DNA from: Zerene cesonia
Taxonomy: Eukaryota > Arthropoda > Insecta > Lepidoptera > Pieridae
NCBI RefSeq assembly: GCF_012273895.1
Contig: NC_052103.1
Span: 3,472,001-3,536,000, forward strand
Reading direction: 5' to 3'
Length of the DNA stretch: 64,000 nucleotides
Shown: piece after piece, positions 10,800-23,799 of the stretch
Layout: every line of letters begins with the position of its first letter
Numbering within the stretch: the stretch's first letter is position 1
Position numbers and translations under genes: made by a program
Notes under the pieces: model-generated
Databases searched by the model: none
Told to the model about the DNA's origin: nothing
What the model saw: only the letters and a program-made list of their open reading frames with translations

Positions 10800-13700
10800 A
10801 TGGATTTCATTCCGCAGGATAAAATATTAAAAGTAAATCCAGATACTCTGGATGTTGTTAGGAAAGAAATTAATATGGATAAGCCGGGAGAGATGAAGCA
10901 AGCCGTTAATATTGTAAAGGAATGGATTCAGCAGCAACCGCACTTGAGGAAGAAAGATTTTAGTGAGTTTTCGTTTTCATTATTTTGTCTAAAAAAATTT
11001 AATAAAACATCGTAAATTAATAGAAACTCCAGGTTTATTAACAGTACATGTTTTAATGAGTTTATCTTAATTTTTAATTGTTTTTGTCTATGTTCAAAAA
11101 TGTCTATTACTGAGTCATCTTACGTGCAGGATAAGAAGTGTAATATTTCATAACATATTTAAAATTTGAAATAATACAATCATCATTAAGTCCTAAAGTC
11201 CTTTAAAATCATAAATATTATATTATTACTAATTGACAAAATTTTAAAAACATTGCGTCTTAATTAAATAATTCGTAAATAAATCGCGCTTAAATATAAT
11301 ACTAGATCTGATAATAACGGCTGTTGCATAGTAGCTTCTAATGCTACCAATAATTAACCGTTTACTTCTCGCAATTATAATTATAAATTAAATCAACAAT
11401 CATTGTAATGATTGTTGATTAAATATATAGTGTGGTCATATTTATATTTATTGTTGTTTAGTGCGCATCAGACATTATGGTCTAAGAATATCTTCTTTTC
11501 AAGGACAAAATGTGGGATATCAAATAGTGGTTATACGTGTGTTTAATTCTATAAAATGAGATAGATAACCTAATAATACGGATATTTTTAAACAAATATT
11601 TTGTCTTATATCATTATAAAATATTATTATATATTACCAGACACTTTCTGTGGACCATACTATTCGCCATGCGCCACACGCCCTTAATTCTCCCAATAAA
11701 TATTGTTATTTCATATATGTAATATAAATGTCTGCTTTTACGTGTGGTATTAAAGCGCAATTTTAAAAATATACACACTTATCACATTACAAAACCCTTC
11801 AGGCATGTGTTAAACGCAATTATTCAGCCATTGTGTTTGATTGTTTACTTTTTAAGCACAATGTAAGTCTACGATTATTTCTCAAGAACAGGATGTATTC
11901 TCGACAACGCTATTATTACCTAACTACGACAAAAGCAGGGTAATGTTTTTTAAGTTCTATTAGGCGTATTTACGTCGAAATCATTGTTATAAAAATTGTT
12001 TAAATGAATGACAAAATATAAATTTAAATCGATTATTCTTCTAACCATCTAAGATAGTTTTATATAAAACAAAAAATAGTAATAAAAGGGGAAAATGCGC
12101 GATTTCATTTAAAAAATTAAGGAAAAAATGAGAAAATAAGAAACAAATAGAAATTTAAGGATGATTTAATATAATTAAATATAAATAATTCAACGATGAT
12201 TTAGTAATTATCTATATTAAAATTTTGGTTTAAAGCAGATGGAACAGCTATTCTTGTTAATATTGGAGGCATAGGATCGAACTAGCCGCCTGATGGTAAG
12301 TGTCCTCCACCGCCTGTGAACATATTAGAAGTAAGACTTCAAGAAATAAATTCAGGTCATGTTTATCAACATTCAGTACCTAATTCTTGACCCCGATTGT
12401 ATCCAGTCAACGCCAAGTAATGTCACTGCTCAAATTCAAGTAAAATACTAATCTTGTTAATCTAAACCTATAAGCAAATAGGTTCAAAACCTTTATATAT
12501 ATATATACTAAATAACATTTAAAATAGTTAAACATAAGTACATCAATTTAATTTTGAAAGATTTCAAAATTTTCAAAAATCGTATCGTACATCGTGTGAG
12601 ATTTATGTTTTTGTTAACAAACACATTATCTGTTTTTTTTAACACTTTCTGTGATTTATTAAAACACCAGGAATTAATCATCGTAAGGCTAGATCTATTC
12701 TCGTTTTTTTATGTTTTCAGTCTGTTTAATACGTCGTATTTGAATCACATTCATTTCAAATACAAATATGATATAGTAATTTTGCTCGACTCAAATTTAA
12801 ATCTATTTCGCATCTTAACAAGTTTTTAGCAACCTTAACCTAGATATAATAAAATAGTTAGCACTATTTAGCTATTTTTATTAGCGTATTTTTATGTGCT
12901 TATTAATTTGATATCTACTGTGATATGGTATGTGATATCGTATATATGTGATCTTAGACATCTGTTGGTTTATACAATAATGAACTTAAATCAAAGTTTT
13001 AAATGAATTAAAATTAATCAATAGACCGATAGAATAGATACCTAAGACCACCCTAAAAATTATTGCATTTTTATAATACGGATTACGATATTATTTACTT
13101 TATATGATATCTTTACATTTCCAGTGAATAAGTTAGCTATATAATTGGTATTAATTAGTGCCTTCGTCCGGACCGCCTTGGTATAGTAGTTAATTAATTA
13201 ACGCGTGAGCGTAGAACCGAGGCGTCCTGGGTTCGATTCCCGGTACGGACGCACAAAAAAAATGTCTTGGTCTGGCAGGACACAGAAGGCTGATCACCTA
13301 CTTGTCCATAGAGAAAATCGATCAGTGAAACAGGTGTACATCATCTGCCCCAGTAAGGGAAATGGGACTTCACTTTAGTGCCTTTGTCCAATGAAAATTT
13401 TCACAATATAACCGAAATAATTTAATCAAATAAACATAAAAAATGTTGAATATTTTAGCCAGCATATCGATTTGTAAGTATTTGGTTTTATATTCGTATT
13501 TCATTAATAAAAATGGCTATTTTTGTGAAATATTTGATCAGGAACCATCCTTTTTTATTTATAACTGTGTTTAATAACTTGTAATTGTAAATGAGCCAAA
13601 TGGAGATTACCCATCATCTATTGCTGGGTTAAAATTTTTAAATTGTTAAATTCAATAAACTTAAATCAACTTACTAAATTGTTTAATTTGTGAAGATCTG

Positions 13701-16700
13701 AATGCATTTAAAATAATATTTATTTCGGTTATGTTTCATTCATAAATACCACATCAACATCATCATCAGCCTGTTTGTTCCCAATTCTGGGACACAGACC
13801 TATGAGCGCTCCATCACGCCAAGTCAAATGCAGGCTTGTTTTCAATAAAATTATCCATTTCAATATGGCGTACCAATCAGTGACAAAATATAACATATAT
13901 TCTTATATATAAAATTCTCGTGTCACAATGTTAGTCTCTATACTCCTCCGAAACGGCTTGACCGATTCCTCTGAAATTTGGTAAGCATATTGGGTAGGTC
14001 TGAGAATCGGCTAACATCTATTTTTCACACCCCTAAATGATAAGAGTAAGGCAGAACAGCGTTTGCCGGGTGCAGCTAGTATGTATATAACATAGTATAT
14101 TTACTATACCTGTAAGTATAATACATTCTGCTTCGTTTTCGTTAAGTCTTAACCAATTTTTTCTCATGTGTTTGACATTTCAATGCTATATCAGCCATTA
14201 TCACCGCCTAATGAACTGCAGGTTCAAAACTCAAACAAGAACTTATAACGTGATTTGCAAAAAAAAAATTCAAACATCTGTCTTCATTTTTGAAAGTTAA
14301 TATTTTACTGTGTAACAGATATTATTGAGAACGAAATTCTAATATTTCTTCGAAATTCGAAATTCTATCGTGCGTAAAATGTATAGGTTTTTCCTTATGG
14401 AAAAATTGTACCACAAGTTGTTATTTTAATTTCACAGAATTGAAGTGATTAAAATAACATGAATTCTAATGGTTTCCTGTTGGTTGATTGAAATATAAGA
14501 TAATAATATCAATAGTATAAAAAGGAGTTAAACGTATTAAGAAAATCTGATGATTTTTAATTGATAAATTTGTATTAAAAAATCATAATTTACCGAATAG
14601 AACTATAAATACACTAGCTATGGATTCGAATTGATTTTCCTTTCATAAAAAATATTTTAAGAGTGTAAATAAATCAATAGATTCATTGATTCCACACAGT
14701 TTAAAATCTTCATGTTCGAAACAAGAAAGAAAAACTAGCTATTTGACAGTGGTTAATATTATTTTAGTGTCTTGAACGAATTTACATTTGACTTTAACAG
14801 TGTTATGACCAAGTGTAAATATTAACCATTAGCATACTGCTTATAAAGTAAATTGGTTTAGTCTCAAATATACATCCTGTTATAGTTTATAGTTAGCCCT
14901 GCTCTTAAAACAGCCGCGTCTTTACAAATTCCAACAAAAAAAGCAAACCAATTATGTTAAACTAGCTGCGCCCCGCGGTTTCACCCGCGTAAGTCTGTAT
15001 TCCGTGGGAATATCGGGATAAAAAGTTGCCCATATGTTATTCCAGTTGTCCAGCTGTCTACATACCAAATTTCATTGCAATCGGTTCAGTGGTTTTTGCG
15101 TGAAAGAGCAACAAACATACACACATCCTTACAAACTTTCGCATTTATAATATTAGTAGGATTGTAATATTTTGTAATTTTAGGAGTTGATTGTAAATGA
15201 AAATGTGTGTCGAAAAGACAAAGACATTTTATTCCTGTCTTGAGAATAAATCCCTACAATCCTGGTATGATTTAAATCCTGAACCGATTTTGATGATTCT
15301 CTTTTTATTTGAAAGTTGGGTTATACTGTGTGGGTTTATAAATATTAATTATATATATAATATAAAATATTTGACTATAATCATTATGATCTATATGGCA
15401 CAATTTTTATAAATAGAACATATTATATAGTCTATATTTCACAATTTTTTTTATTTTGTAATAATTAAATGTTGCGGCAGTTTCAACATAAGAAATAATA
15501 TAAAAATCTAGTGTCATGATGTATGTCCTCAATGAATTCTTCACCAACTCAACTGATTTTGATGAAATTTGGCATTTTATGTGTAATTTGGTCCAACTTA
15601 AGATATAGGACAGTTTTTATTTCGATTAATTACCCTAATAATTTATTATCTTAATATTTTTAATTATTGCCGATTCACTTGATCCGCTTGCACTACGGCG
15701 GGACGTTGCCTCTCTCTGTGTGTTTTACCGACTATATAATGGGGACTGTTCTGAGGAACTTTTTGATGTTATTCCCGCTGCCGATTTCCACAACCGCACC
15801 TCTCGCCACAAATTAAAGTATCATCCTCACCATCTGGATGCTTGGCGGTCTACTACAGTGCGCTTTTCCCGTCATTTCTTGCCGAGAACTACAATCTTGT
15901 GGAATGACCTTCCATCTTCGGTGTTTCCTAAAGATTTTGACAAGGAAACATTCAAAAAAAGGGCTTACATATTCTTGAAAGGCCGGCAACACACTCGCGG
16001 TGCCCCCGGCATCGCGGGTGCTTATGGGCGGCGGAAATCATTTTCCATCAGATGAACCGCCTGCTCGTTTGCCTGCTTAGCTATAAAAAAAAAAAAAAAA
16101 AAAAAAAAAAATTATTAATTAACCACAGCAACGCGTGGCCGGGTATGCTAGTAAGAAATAAAGAAACAGTTTTAAGTTTCGTGTACACCTTGCAGGCGCA
16201 GATAAGACTTCTAGGGTTACATATATACATGTACATCTCAACTAATATAATGTAAATAATATTTGATTATCTACACGATGATATAGGATAAACATTGACT
16301 AATATGGACTATTTTATTTCTAAATTTCGTAAAAAATGTTCCACTTTTCCACAAAGATTTTTGGTATATCGGATTCATAGAAAAGTTATAAAATTATTTT
16401 CGAACTATCAATTGTTATGTTAAAATATAATAAACGAAAAGGAAATCTATTTACAATGCATCCCACGGTCTTAAAAATATAAAATAACATATCATAAGAT
16501 ATTTTATTGCGGAAGATGAAAATTATGGTTTTAACTTTAATGACAGTTAAGTAGGTACGAATCGAAAAGACAATGTATTTTTTCTATACCAACGACATAA
16601 TGACGGTATGAAATATAAAATGGGTACCTACTCTAAAAAATCTTTTGTGCTGTTAGACAATAAAATGATTAGACAAAATGTTTTGAGACTTGACCAGCAT

Positions 16701-19700
16701 GACTGTTTTTCAGAGGTCGTATAACGTAACTAGCGACCGACCTCGCCCGTGGTACCTATATAACCTATAGCTCTCCTCAATAAATGGGCTATCTAGCACT
16801 GAAAGAATTTTTCAAATCGGTCCAGCAGTTCTTGAGATTAGTGCGTTCAAACAAACAAACTCTTCAGCTTTATAATATATGTATAGATGACAAAAAGGAG
16901 AATGATGGTCATAGATAGCGAAGGTACTATAGCGTGTTCGATAAAATACAAAAGTCGAATGACTAAAAATATAATAAAAAAATAAAAACATAAAAATGTA
17001 AGAGTTGCTTTTTTAATCACAACACTTATATACCGCCATGGAATAGCATGAATTCTACAGAGCTACCTACCACGCTACTTTTTGATGATCACAGTATTTT
17101 ATATGAATCGGGTTTTATCGTGTATTAAGGTGGTAGTATACTGCATCGGTTATTATGCCTTCACCTTCTCCTCTTTTATCAACTATCGGAAAATGCATAC
17201 ATTTGTCGAAAAATCGCCATGCCATACTTTTCAACACCATACTGTATACGAGTTATTATTTGAATAAAAAAGGTATTTCAACTTTAATCATTTATCCGAC
17301 ACATTTTATTAACGCCCACGTGATTAGGACGTGAGTACCAGCGGTATGATCGTCATGTTCTTTTTTCTCATTACGTCATCCATACCCCATACTGATACTA
17401 AGATTTGATGTTATCGTGTTTACGTCTTCCAGTCTATGACAGTAATAATTGAACTAACTATTGTGCGACAATTTGTTAAATGTATTTCATAGTTAAAATA
17501 AATTAACTTAAATAATATCCAGGGTCTCAAAATACGTAATAGTATGAACGAAGCGTCACAAGCTAATTGTCAATGATGACATTGACCGGTATGAACTGGT
17601 TTTTGTTACAATTCATCTATTGTTCATTATTATGTGTTGAATATGGAAAAAAATGTTGAAGTTACTTGCTATAATTGATTTCTGGAAAATTTACTTGTCT
17701 ATTCTGTAGGTAGATTTGTTTACAATAACCTTTGATGTAACAAGTTACTGGATAAAGTAAAAATAAAATATAATAGTTTAAAAAAACTATAAAACACGCT
17801 TTAACAAAAATCATATTTTGCAAATTGAAAACTGGAATAATTTTATCAAATTAGTGTATTGTCATCGGTCCTCAATAAATCTACAAAGTTTGAACGAAAT
17901 CTGGCCGTTTAAAGTGGGTCAAAATCGCGCCCAAAGAAGTCAGTTACAAACAAACAAACATACAAACAAACAAACATACAGGTGAAGCTAATAAAAAGCG
18001 TGTAAAAAATCACCTCCGTAATCGGATGATATATCAGACCTTAATTTTTTATATTTCTAATTATTATAATTTTTTTTTTCAAAAATGTTTCAGCTGATCA
18101 TTACATAGAAATCGCTATCGTTACATCTAAAGGCTCTATAGAGCGGGCGAAGAAGCAGATAGATACAGCGTGTACTATGAGAACTCTGATGCCACAGTTC
18201 TTTGGGGTAACAAGCATGGAGAAGGACTTCACCAATCTTGTGGATGCTGGGTATAATCAATTTAAATACAATTGAATTATTTTATCAGTAGGATTGATGC
18301 TTCCATTTATTTGTACACATCCTCTTCCATTTCTCAAAACCATGAAGGAAATATATAATGCTTGCTTGGACTCTGTAAGTTCATGCTTCGATTGTAAACC
18401 ACTGCGAAGTTATGGCGTGGCAATATGACCTATATTGTTTTCTTGTGTTTGATTTTAGGCGAGTATTATACATTTAGAAATTAAAAACTTTTTAACTTTT
18501 TAACTTGTTATCATTATTAATAATATAATGAATAAATCGCGTTTAAAATCCGTTACAAAGTTTTTAATTTCTTAATGACCTATATTGCTTAGAGAAAAGT
18601 ATGGTATAACCGAGCTGTGGTTTTATTTGCTCAACTTGCCGGGGTGACTGCCCTGCCTCCAGATCAGGAAACTGGTATATCGAAAAGTAAATACTTCGAC
18701 ATGTCATATCTGCCGACCACTCTTGGTTAGCGTGTTGAATTGTAGCTTTATGAGGTAGCGTACATCTATATAACCCTGTAGCGAAAACAAATAAAAACAC
18801 AGCTGATGATGATGATGAATATATTTGGATCAACTTTGCTCTAATCTACTAAATGATCTACTGATTAAGGTCCTGTGGAACGCCAGGATTTTAATAATTT
18901 AGATTGTAAATGTATGTTTTCCATCGTGATGATTTGACACGGTGAACTTTCAATAATTATCATTAGATTGGATAAGTTAACAACAATTTGCTACCATGAT
19001 TCCAACAACATCGTTTTTCCGTGATACATTAATATGTTCATATTGCATTATATTGCAATATAACACTATATTGTGATATATTATCATTTTTAAATCATGA
19101 TTACTGTAACAAAATTGTTTTTCTGCAATTATTACACTTTGAACACCACGTTTTGTAGATCAACGTTTTCAGCCCGAAATACATCCTACTAAATCCTTCC
19201 TACTAATATTATAAATGCGAAAGTATGTAAGGTTTGTTAGTTGCTCTTTCACGCAAAAAATATTGAACCGATTGCAATGAAATTTGGTACGTAAACAGCT
19301 GGACAACTGGAATGACATATAGGCAACTATTTAACTCGATATTCCTATGGGATATGGACTTACGCGGGTGAAACCGTGTGGCTTAGCTAGTAGTTAAATA
19401 AATGCCAAACTTTGTATTTTCTCAAATACCTACCACTCGCATCAGACAATACTTCACGAACACACGTGAGGCCTATTGTCTGATGATGTCAATTCGAGTG
19501 TATTTTTTGTGCTTGTTACCTCATAACTTATAACTGAGTGAACCGATTTTTATGATTCGTTTTGTATTTGAAAGCTGGTTTGATTGCTTTCATTTAGGTT
19601 TGACCTAGATCTAACAATAACGTCTTCGTAATATTTTGGTCATTAGGTACTTTATATGTGTGTTTTGGTAAATTATCCTTTTCTCGGAAGCTACGTTGCC

Positions 19701-21622
19701 ACTTAATAGTTATGCGAGCATCCAAGAAGTTCTAACAAAGAGTCTTAATATGATAAAATATAACGGTTGTTGATCATAATTGTTACAGGTACTTAGTGAT
19801 CATGCCAAAATTAAGCAAGCAGAACCATAGGATAATGGTATTACAAATAACTGGCCCGCCACCTGATTCCACTATATTCATGAAATTCTTTAAATATTCA
19901 TTTTTCGTAAGTAACATAGCATATCTTTTTTTTATTTTAAACGTATAATATCTTTTCAATATGAGTGTTTACTATTCCCTATAAGCAACAGTTAGTCATT
20001 TTAATTTCTGTTTGTATGTTCGTCAATAAAATCACTGAACAGATTACTAAAAATTTTTGTATAGTGATAGACCTACTGGTCTCAATGGTAAGTTGTATCT
20101 AATATATTAGATTTGACTTCTGAATTTAATATTCATTTATTAAACTTATAGGCTAAATTTTACATTTAAATATTTTAAGGGATATATAGCTAACTGTCCA
20201 TACGTCTTATCGGAGTCTTAATAACACGATATATACAATAACGCTTCTCATCAGGGACAACTGACAATAATTATTGACTATTTAGTTTGCAGAATACCTC
20301 AAGGCGCATGACTATGTCAGTAACTATGAATGCATTATTGATATGAGATTAGCAAGCCTACCAGATATACTCTCAAGCATGAATCCAATGGAACTAAAAC
20401 AAGCATTAACTATTATTGTTGTGAGTTATTTTTTATGTATTTAATTTTGAAATCGACCCTTGAAACGGTGAAGGAAGACATCGTGGAAAACAAGTTCAAC
20501 GACGTGTGATATCTGCCAACCCGCACTTGGCTAGCGTGGTGGATTATGGCCTGAACATATGTTCCAAAATGACAGCAAACACAATTGTGATTTTGAAGGA
20601 TATTTTCTCTAGCCCTGGCGATCTAAAGATTTATATTATAAGTCTTTACAATATTATTTAGGATTGAGTGTGTTATCATTTTTTCACATTTGTAATATTA
20701 AAGATCAGAAGCATTTTCGAAGACAACTCGTGATCTTAATACACTAACTTATTTATAATGAAATATCATTTTCAGGATTGCTATGGAATGCGCATAAAAT
20801 CTATTCACATGATAACATCATCGAAACTGATTGAAACATTCATATCGATTCTGAAACAATTGCTCAAACCAAAGATGGTGCAAAGACTCCATCATCATAA
20901 TGATTGTGATGAAATAATTAAGACATTCGGAAAGGAATACCTTCCCGAAGAATTAGGAGGCACGGAAGGATCTGTTAAAGACCTTAGAGGTATGAATATT
21001 TTTTATTATAATTATAATTGTATGCAAATTTTTTTAAGAATTTGACTAGGCGAGCTTAATCTCTACTATATAAAAATAAGTCCGGTTCTCCTCCTGACGC
21101 TATACCTCCAGAACGCACGAACCGATTTCGGTTTTGCAGTGAGGTTTATAGCAAAGAAAATTCAGGAAAAATTTCAACAGAAAGCGGGAAAAACGAAGCC
21201 ATCTGGCGGCGAAACGGAGTTCGCGGGGTTTGCTAGTTTACTAATAATTGATTAGAACTGGCGCTGTTTTTCAGTCTTCATTTTATCTATTTATTAGAAG
21301 TCAATACTAGCTTGAAATCCAAAAACAGATAAGGCAAAATGTATTCTCCTTAAGAGCTTAGGGTCAATGATCTTAGAAACCGATCGAAGTTTTTTCCTAA
21401 GATCACATAAATAGCTTCCAAGGTATAACTAATGATTAACTTGTAAAATGAAAATGTATTGTTTCAGATAAGTGGCTCGAGACTTTATTTAGTAAAGAAA
21501 ACATGGAGTACACCCAGGAAATGAATAGAGCATTAACTGATGAGAATTGTCGGCCGAGAGGTAAATTTAATGAAGAATACGCTGGCATGCCGGGAACATT
21601 CAGAGTATTAAGCGTAGATTAG
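10800..21622 (+). CDS. CRAL-TRIO domain protein, alpha-TTP-like, array copy 2 (313 aa, 6 exons)
   Basis: Exons: 10800-10962, 18094-18250, 19789-19906, 20286-20420, 20776-20989 and 21468-21622 (TAG stop). Phases and exon lengths equal those of copy 1. The start MDFIPQDKILKVNPDTLDVV plus a KPGEMKQAV segment is the N-terminal type shared with copies 4, 5 and 6. Visible motifs are TSKGSIERAKKQID in the helical region, RIKSIH at 197-202, LKPKMVQR at 221-228, LPEELGG at 247-253 and PGTFRVLSVD at the end. R197, K199, K224 and R228 keep the basic character of the phosphoinositide site. In exon 3 the usual EHHR is QNHR, and the following stretch ITGPPDSTIF is unlike the other copies. Exon 4 uses a TAG acceptor at 20285 so that it opens FAEYLKAHDY. 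Intron 1 is 7.1 kb, filled with retroelements. Exon 1 is joined to exon 2 across it by phase and order; no competing exon 1 or 2 lies between. Confidence 0.9.
12262..12335 (-). repeat. LINE 3'-tail fragment (family L related)
   Basis: The piece GCCGCCTGATGGTAAGTGTC..ACCGCCTGTGAACAT resembles the 3' part of family L on the minus strand. Short and diverged. It lies in intron 1 of copy 2, which is otherwise AT-rich without features from 10963 to ~13150. Confidence 0.4.
13156..13389 (+). mobile_element. tRNA-derived SINE with target-site duplication
   Basis: The head at ~13170-13250 is tRNA-like: TTGGTATAGTAG resembles an A box and GGTTCGATTCC at ~13231 is a B box of an RNA polymerase III promoter. 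A body of ~125 bp follows (TGGCAGGACACAGAAGGCTG.. to GGGACTTCACTT). Flanking direct repeats TAGTGCCTTCGTCC (13156-13169) and TAGTGCCTTTGTCC (13376-13389) differ at one base and look like the target-site duplication. Not a functional tRNA gene: the arm between the boxes is expanded and AT-rich. It lies in intron 1 of copy 2. Confidence 0.75.
13752..13835 (-). repeat. SINE family S, 3'-end fragment
   Basis: CATCATCATCAGCC followed by CTGGGACACAGACCTATGAG is the reverse complement of the 3' end of the longer SINE best seen at 24335-24635. Confidence 0.55.
13901..14081 (-). repeat. Short retroelement tail, family B (RTE-like)
   Basis: Same order of blocks as 7162-7340: TATATAAAATTCTCGTGTCA, then GGGTAGGTCTGAGAATCGGC, then CCCCTAAATGATAAGAGTAA, ending at GCCGGGTGCAGCTAGTA. 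Confidence 0.65.
14961..15162 (+). repeat. Short retroelement family A, near full-length copy
   Basis: Begins CTAGCTGCGCCCCGCGGTTT and ends GCATTTATAATATTAGTAGG. Internal blocks are CCATATGTTATTCCAGTTGT and TTCATTGCAATCGGTTCAGT. Other copies: 19195-19392 (-), 23800-23982, 32962-33152, 36011-36214 (-), 50062-50174 (-), 55310-55480 (-), 59883-60070, 63112-63302 (-) and 63729-63892 (-). Ubiquitous SINE/RTE-tail-like sequence in lepidopteran introns. The autonomous partner is not in the window. Confidence 0.75.
15496..15625 (-). repeat. Degenerate short retroelement tail
   Basis: Blocks ATCTAGTGTCATGATGTATG and TGATTTTGATGAAATTTGGC resemble RTE-like tails on the minus strand. It lies just 5' of the truncated LINE at 15669. 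Confidence 0.4.
15669..16110 (+). mobile_element. 5'-truncated non-LTR retrotransposon (LINE) with poly-A tail
   Basis: An open frame runs from ADSLDPLALRRDVASLCVFY through DFHNRTSRHKLKYHPHHLDA and LPRTTILWNDLPSSVFPKDF to a stop near 16055. This is the C-terminal end of a Jockey/CR1-type ORF2 (the region after reverse transcriptase). It is followed by a short UTR and an uninterrupted poly-A of ~26 bases at 16085-16110. AATTATT occurs just before the frame (15662-15668) and again at 16110-16116, a candidate target-site duplication. The frame has no internal stop, so the insertion looks recent. It lies in intron 1 of copy 2. Confidence 0.8.
16729..16889 (+). repeat. Short retroelement family C
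   Basis: Blocks GCCCGTGGTACCTATATAAC, CCTCAATAAATGGGCTATCT and TTGAGATTAGTGCGTTCAAA. The same order occurs at 23301-23463, 44015-44184 and, reversed, 39550-39716. Confidence 0.65.
17855..18002 (+). repeat. Retroelement fragment with CAAACAAACATA run
   Basis: CTACAAAGTTTGAACGAAAT, CTGGCCGTTTAAAGT and a (CAAACAAACATA)n run, ending GGTGAAGCTAATAAAAAGCG. A partner fragment sits at ~7046-7137 (CTACAAAGTTTGAAATAAAT..GGTGAAGCTCACACAAACGCG). It ends ~90 bases before exon 2 of copy 2. Confidence 0.5.
18517..18825. repeat. Two adjoining repeat fragments in intron 2 of copy 2
   Basis: 18517-18575 repeats the end of 6357-6514 (AATGAATAAATCGCGTTTAA..AAGTTTTTAATTTC). 18640-18825 is a diverged SINE resembling family S (CTTCGACATGTCATATCTGC, then GCTGATGATGATGATG). 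Confidence 0.5.
19195..19392 (-). repeat. Short retroelement family A
   Basis: Reverse orientation, from CCTACTAATATTATAAATGC to TTAGCTAGTAG. It lies in intron 2 of copy 2. Confidence 0.75.
20456..20562 (+). repeat. SINE family S, internal fragment
   Basis: AAACGGTGAAGGAAGACATC through CACTTGGCTAGCGTGGTGGA to GGCCTGAACAT. It lies in intron 4 of copy 2, starting ~36 bases after the exon 4 donor. Confidence 0.6.
21060..21239 (-). repeat. RTE-like retroelement tail (family D)
   Basis: TACTATATAAAAATAAGTCC, then CCAGAACGCACGAACCGATT, then GCCATCTGGCGGCG, ending GGGGTTTGCTAGTTT. Orientation inferred from the CTAG-type end. It lies in intron 5 of copy 2. Confidence 0.55.
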
Positions 21623-23300
21623 AATTAAGGCTAAACAATTCTAATAATATAAATAGATGGAATTGAAAATGTTCACGGAGTGGTTAAAAAATTAATCGAT
21701 ATGGTAATGATATTAATTTTTGTAAACCTAAAAGTATGTAAAAGGATTCTTGGATGGAAATGGGAAAGGTTGGGTGGGTTAAGAAGAAATACAAAATAGG
21801 GAAGGGGAACTTTCATGATTTCGTATAGGCACAAATTATTATTATTATCATAACAATCATTTATTTAAAATTTTATTGCTTTTTAACTGAATTTAAACAT
21901 TACTTATTTATTGTATCATTTTCCCGATGTTCTGAACATATAGTGAGGTTGGTCACGAGGGATTAAGATGTCTTATCAGTAATCCATATATTGTTATTTT
22001 CTATGTACATTGCCACCTCTATTCCATAGTTTGTACGTTTATAATTTTTCCGGGGGTTGTCAGTATTGGTTTATCATATTTTTTATTTGATTTCAATAGC
22101 TTCGTGCCCAACTCCTGGAAAAGGTAAATAGTATTAATGCCTATCTGAATTTAATGCCCATTTTAGGCTTTTTTTCATTTCTATGAGCAAGTTGCTTGAC
22201 ATAATAATGTTAGTAGGCTGGTTGTCTTTCAACTGTGCTTAGCTTAGTTCAACTTGTATGATGCTGTGATGGTGTCTATAGCTTGCAGTCGCCACGTACT
22301 TACTAGAAATGATGCAATTCCCTTTAAAATGGGTGGCATCACAGCAGTTGATAAAATGAATTACCAACAGAAATTGACGAGGGTGGAGACTCACCATTGA
22401 GGAGGCCTTGTAAGTGGCTTTCCTATACACTGTAAGGCTAATCGGCACATTTTAATGATATGTTATGAAAGGCTACACGGTTACCTATTACCTTCTTTCT
22501 CAATTGTAAATAAGGTATTTTAATGTACGGCGTTAAAGATGTTTTAAAAATCACAAAAATTGTAATTTAACTTTAAATGAATTTATGTAATTAAATTTAA
22601 ATGAAATAAGCACTTGTGATTTAAATAATATATATTTATTGTTTAAAAAATTATTGTTGTTTTATTATTTAAAACGAAATCACATTAATAGCGAAGCTAA
22701 TATTCTCTTACATTCATCCAAGTTTTGGATTCAGGGAAATGTTGGTATCCTCAAGCAGATTTCCTTTACCATTTCACACTAATAATGCACGGTCATCTGG
22801 TCTCGAACCCCACTATTTTCGATTGAAGTCCGAAGTGCTGAGGTACTAATTTTATCATTATTAACATTAAAAGGAAATGGGACAGTAACTGTTAAAGTTT
22901 TGTAAATAATTTACAATTTAATGATAGTAATAAATGTTCATATTATCAGATATTCCTCCACGTTGCATAATTTTACAATTACAATTTAAAAATCTCAAAA
23001 TTGTAATAAGAATTTAAAAATGTTAGACATCTGTTATTTATGAGTCTTACTACGAACACTTGAACACTTAACCGATGTTTAATAAACATGTATAATGCAT
23101 GTTTTCGTGTACGATGACTATGGGAGACTCTTTTGTAAAATGATATAATTTCAGTACCCAAATACACTTTTCTAGTTAACATTATAATACAAGATAATCG
23201 ATGACTAGATATTATAAGATTGGGTTAAAATATGCTAATAGATTCTTGGATTTAGCAATAATATTGACCTTTCTCACGTGACATTCTTTTTTAATTTTAT

Positions 23301-23463
23301 ACTAGCCGTCCGCCCCGGCTTTGCCCGTGGCATATATATAGCCTAAAGCCTTCCTCAATAAATGGGCTATCTAAAACTGAAAGAATTTTTCAATACGGAC
23401 CAGTAGTTCCTGAAATTATTGCGTTCAAAGAAACCAACAAACTCTACAGCTTTATAATATTAA
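23301..23463 (+). repeat. Short retroelement family C
   Basis: ACTAGCCGTCCGCCCCGGCT opening, CTCAATAAATGGGCTATCTA middle and CAGCTTTATAATATTAAATA end. Confidence 0.7.
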
Positions 23464-23799
23464 ATATACATTATGATCTTAGAGAAAATTATCATAATTT
23501 TCATTGTAAAAACTAAACCACTTTGAAATTGTCAGAACTGGAAACTTTTTACTACCACACACTAACATCGACACATCGGTACGTCTAGTTTCGACTGAGT
23601 TTTGAGGTTACAAGCACAAAAAATGTAGTCGAATTGAAAACCTCCTCTTTTCTAAAAGTCGATTAAAAATCATCGACCGGTATGACAGACAGACACAGTC
23701 CAATATGATAAGTCCGGTATCCAATTCCAAAACCTAGGACATCTAAGGGCAAATTAATTCGCACTCAGCTGAAAGTGCAAGCGAATAGCATTAATATAG

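Noticed and set aside
12554..12829. 91-codon plus-strand frame in intron 1 of copy 2
   Set aside because: Phe/Leu/Asn/Ile-rich translation of AT-rich DNA. No family resemblance and no splice context.
13170..13255. tRNA gene candidate with GGTTCGATTCC
   Set aside because: The middle region is AT-expanded and does not give a cloverleaf. It is followed by a SINE body and flanked by a target-site duplication.
15720..16055. 111-codon open frame as a host gene
   Set aside because: LINE ORF2 C-terminus followed by poly-A, continuing upstream in frame to 15669.
10963..18093. Possibility that copy 2 exon 1 belongs to a separate broken gene because the first intron is 7.1 kb
   Set aside because: No other exon 1 or exon 2 lies in the interval, phase fits and all remaining exons are intact. 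The size is explained partly by inserted elements. A spliced read would settle it.
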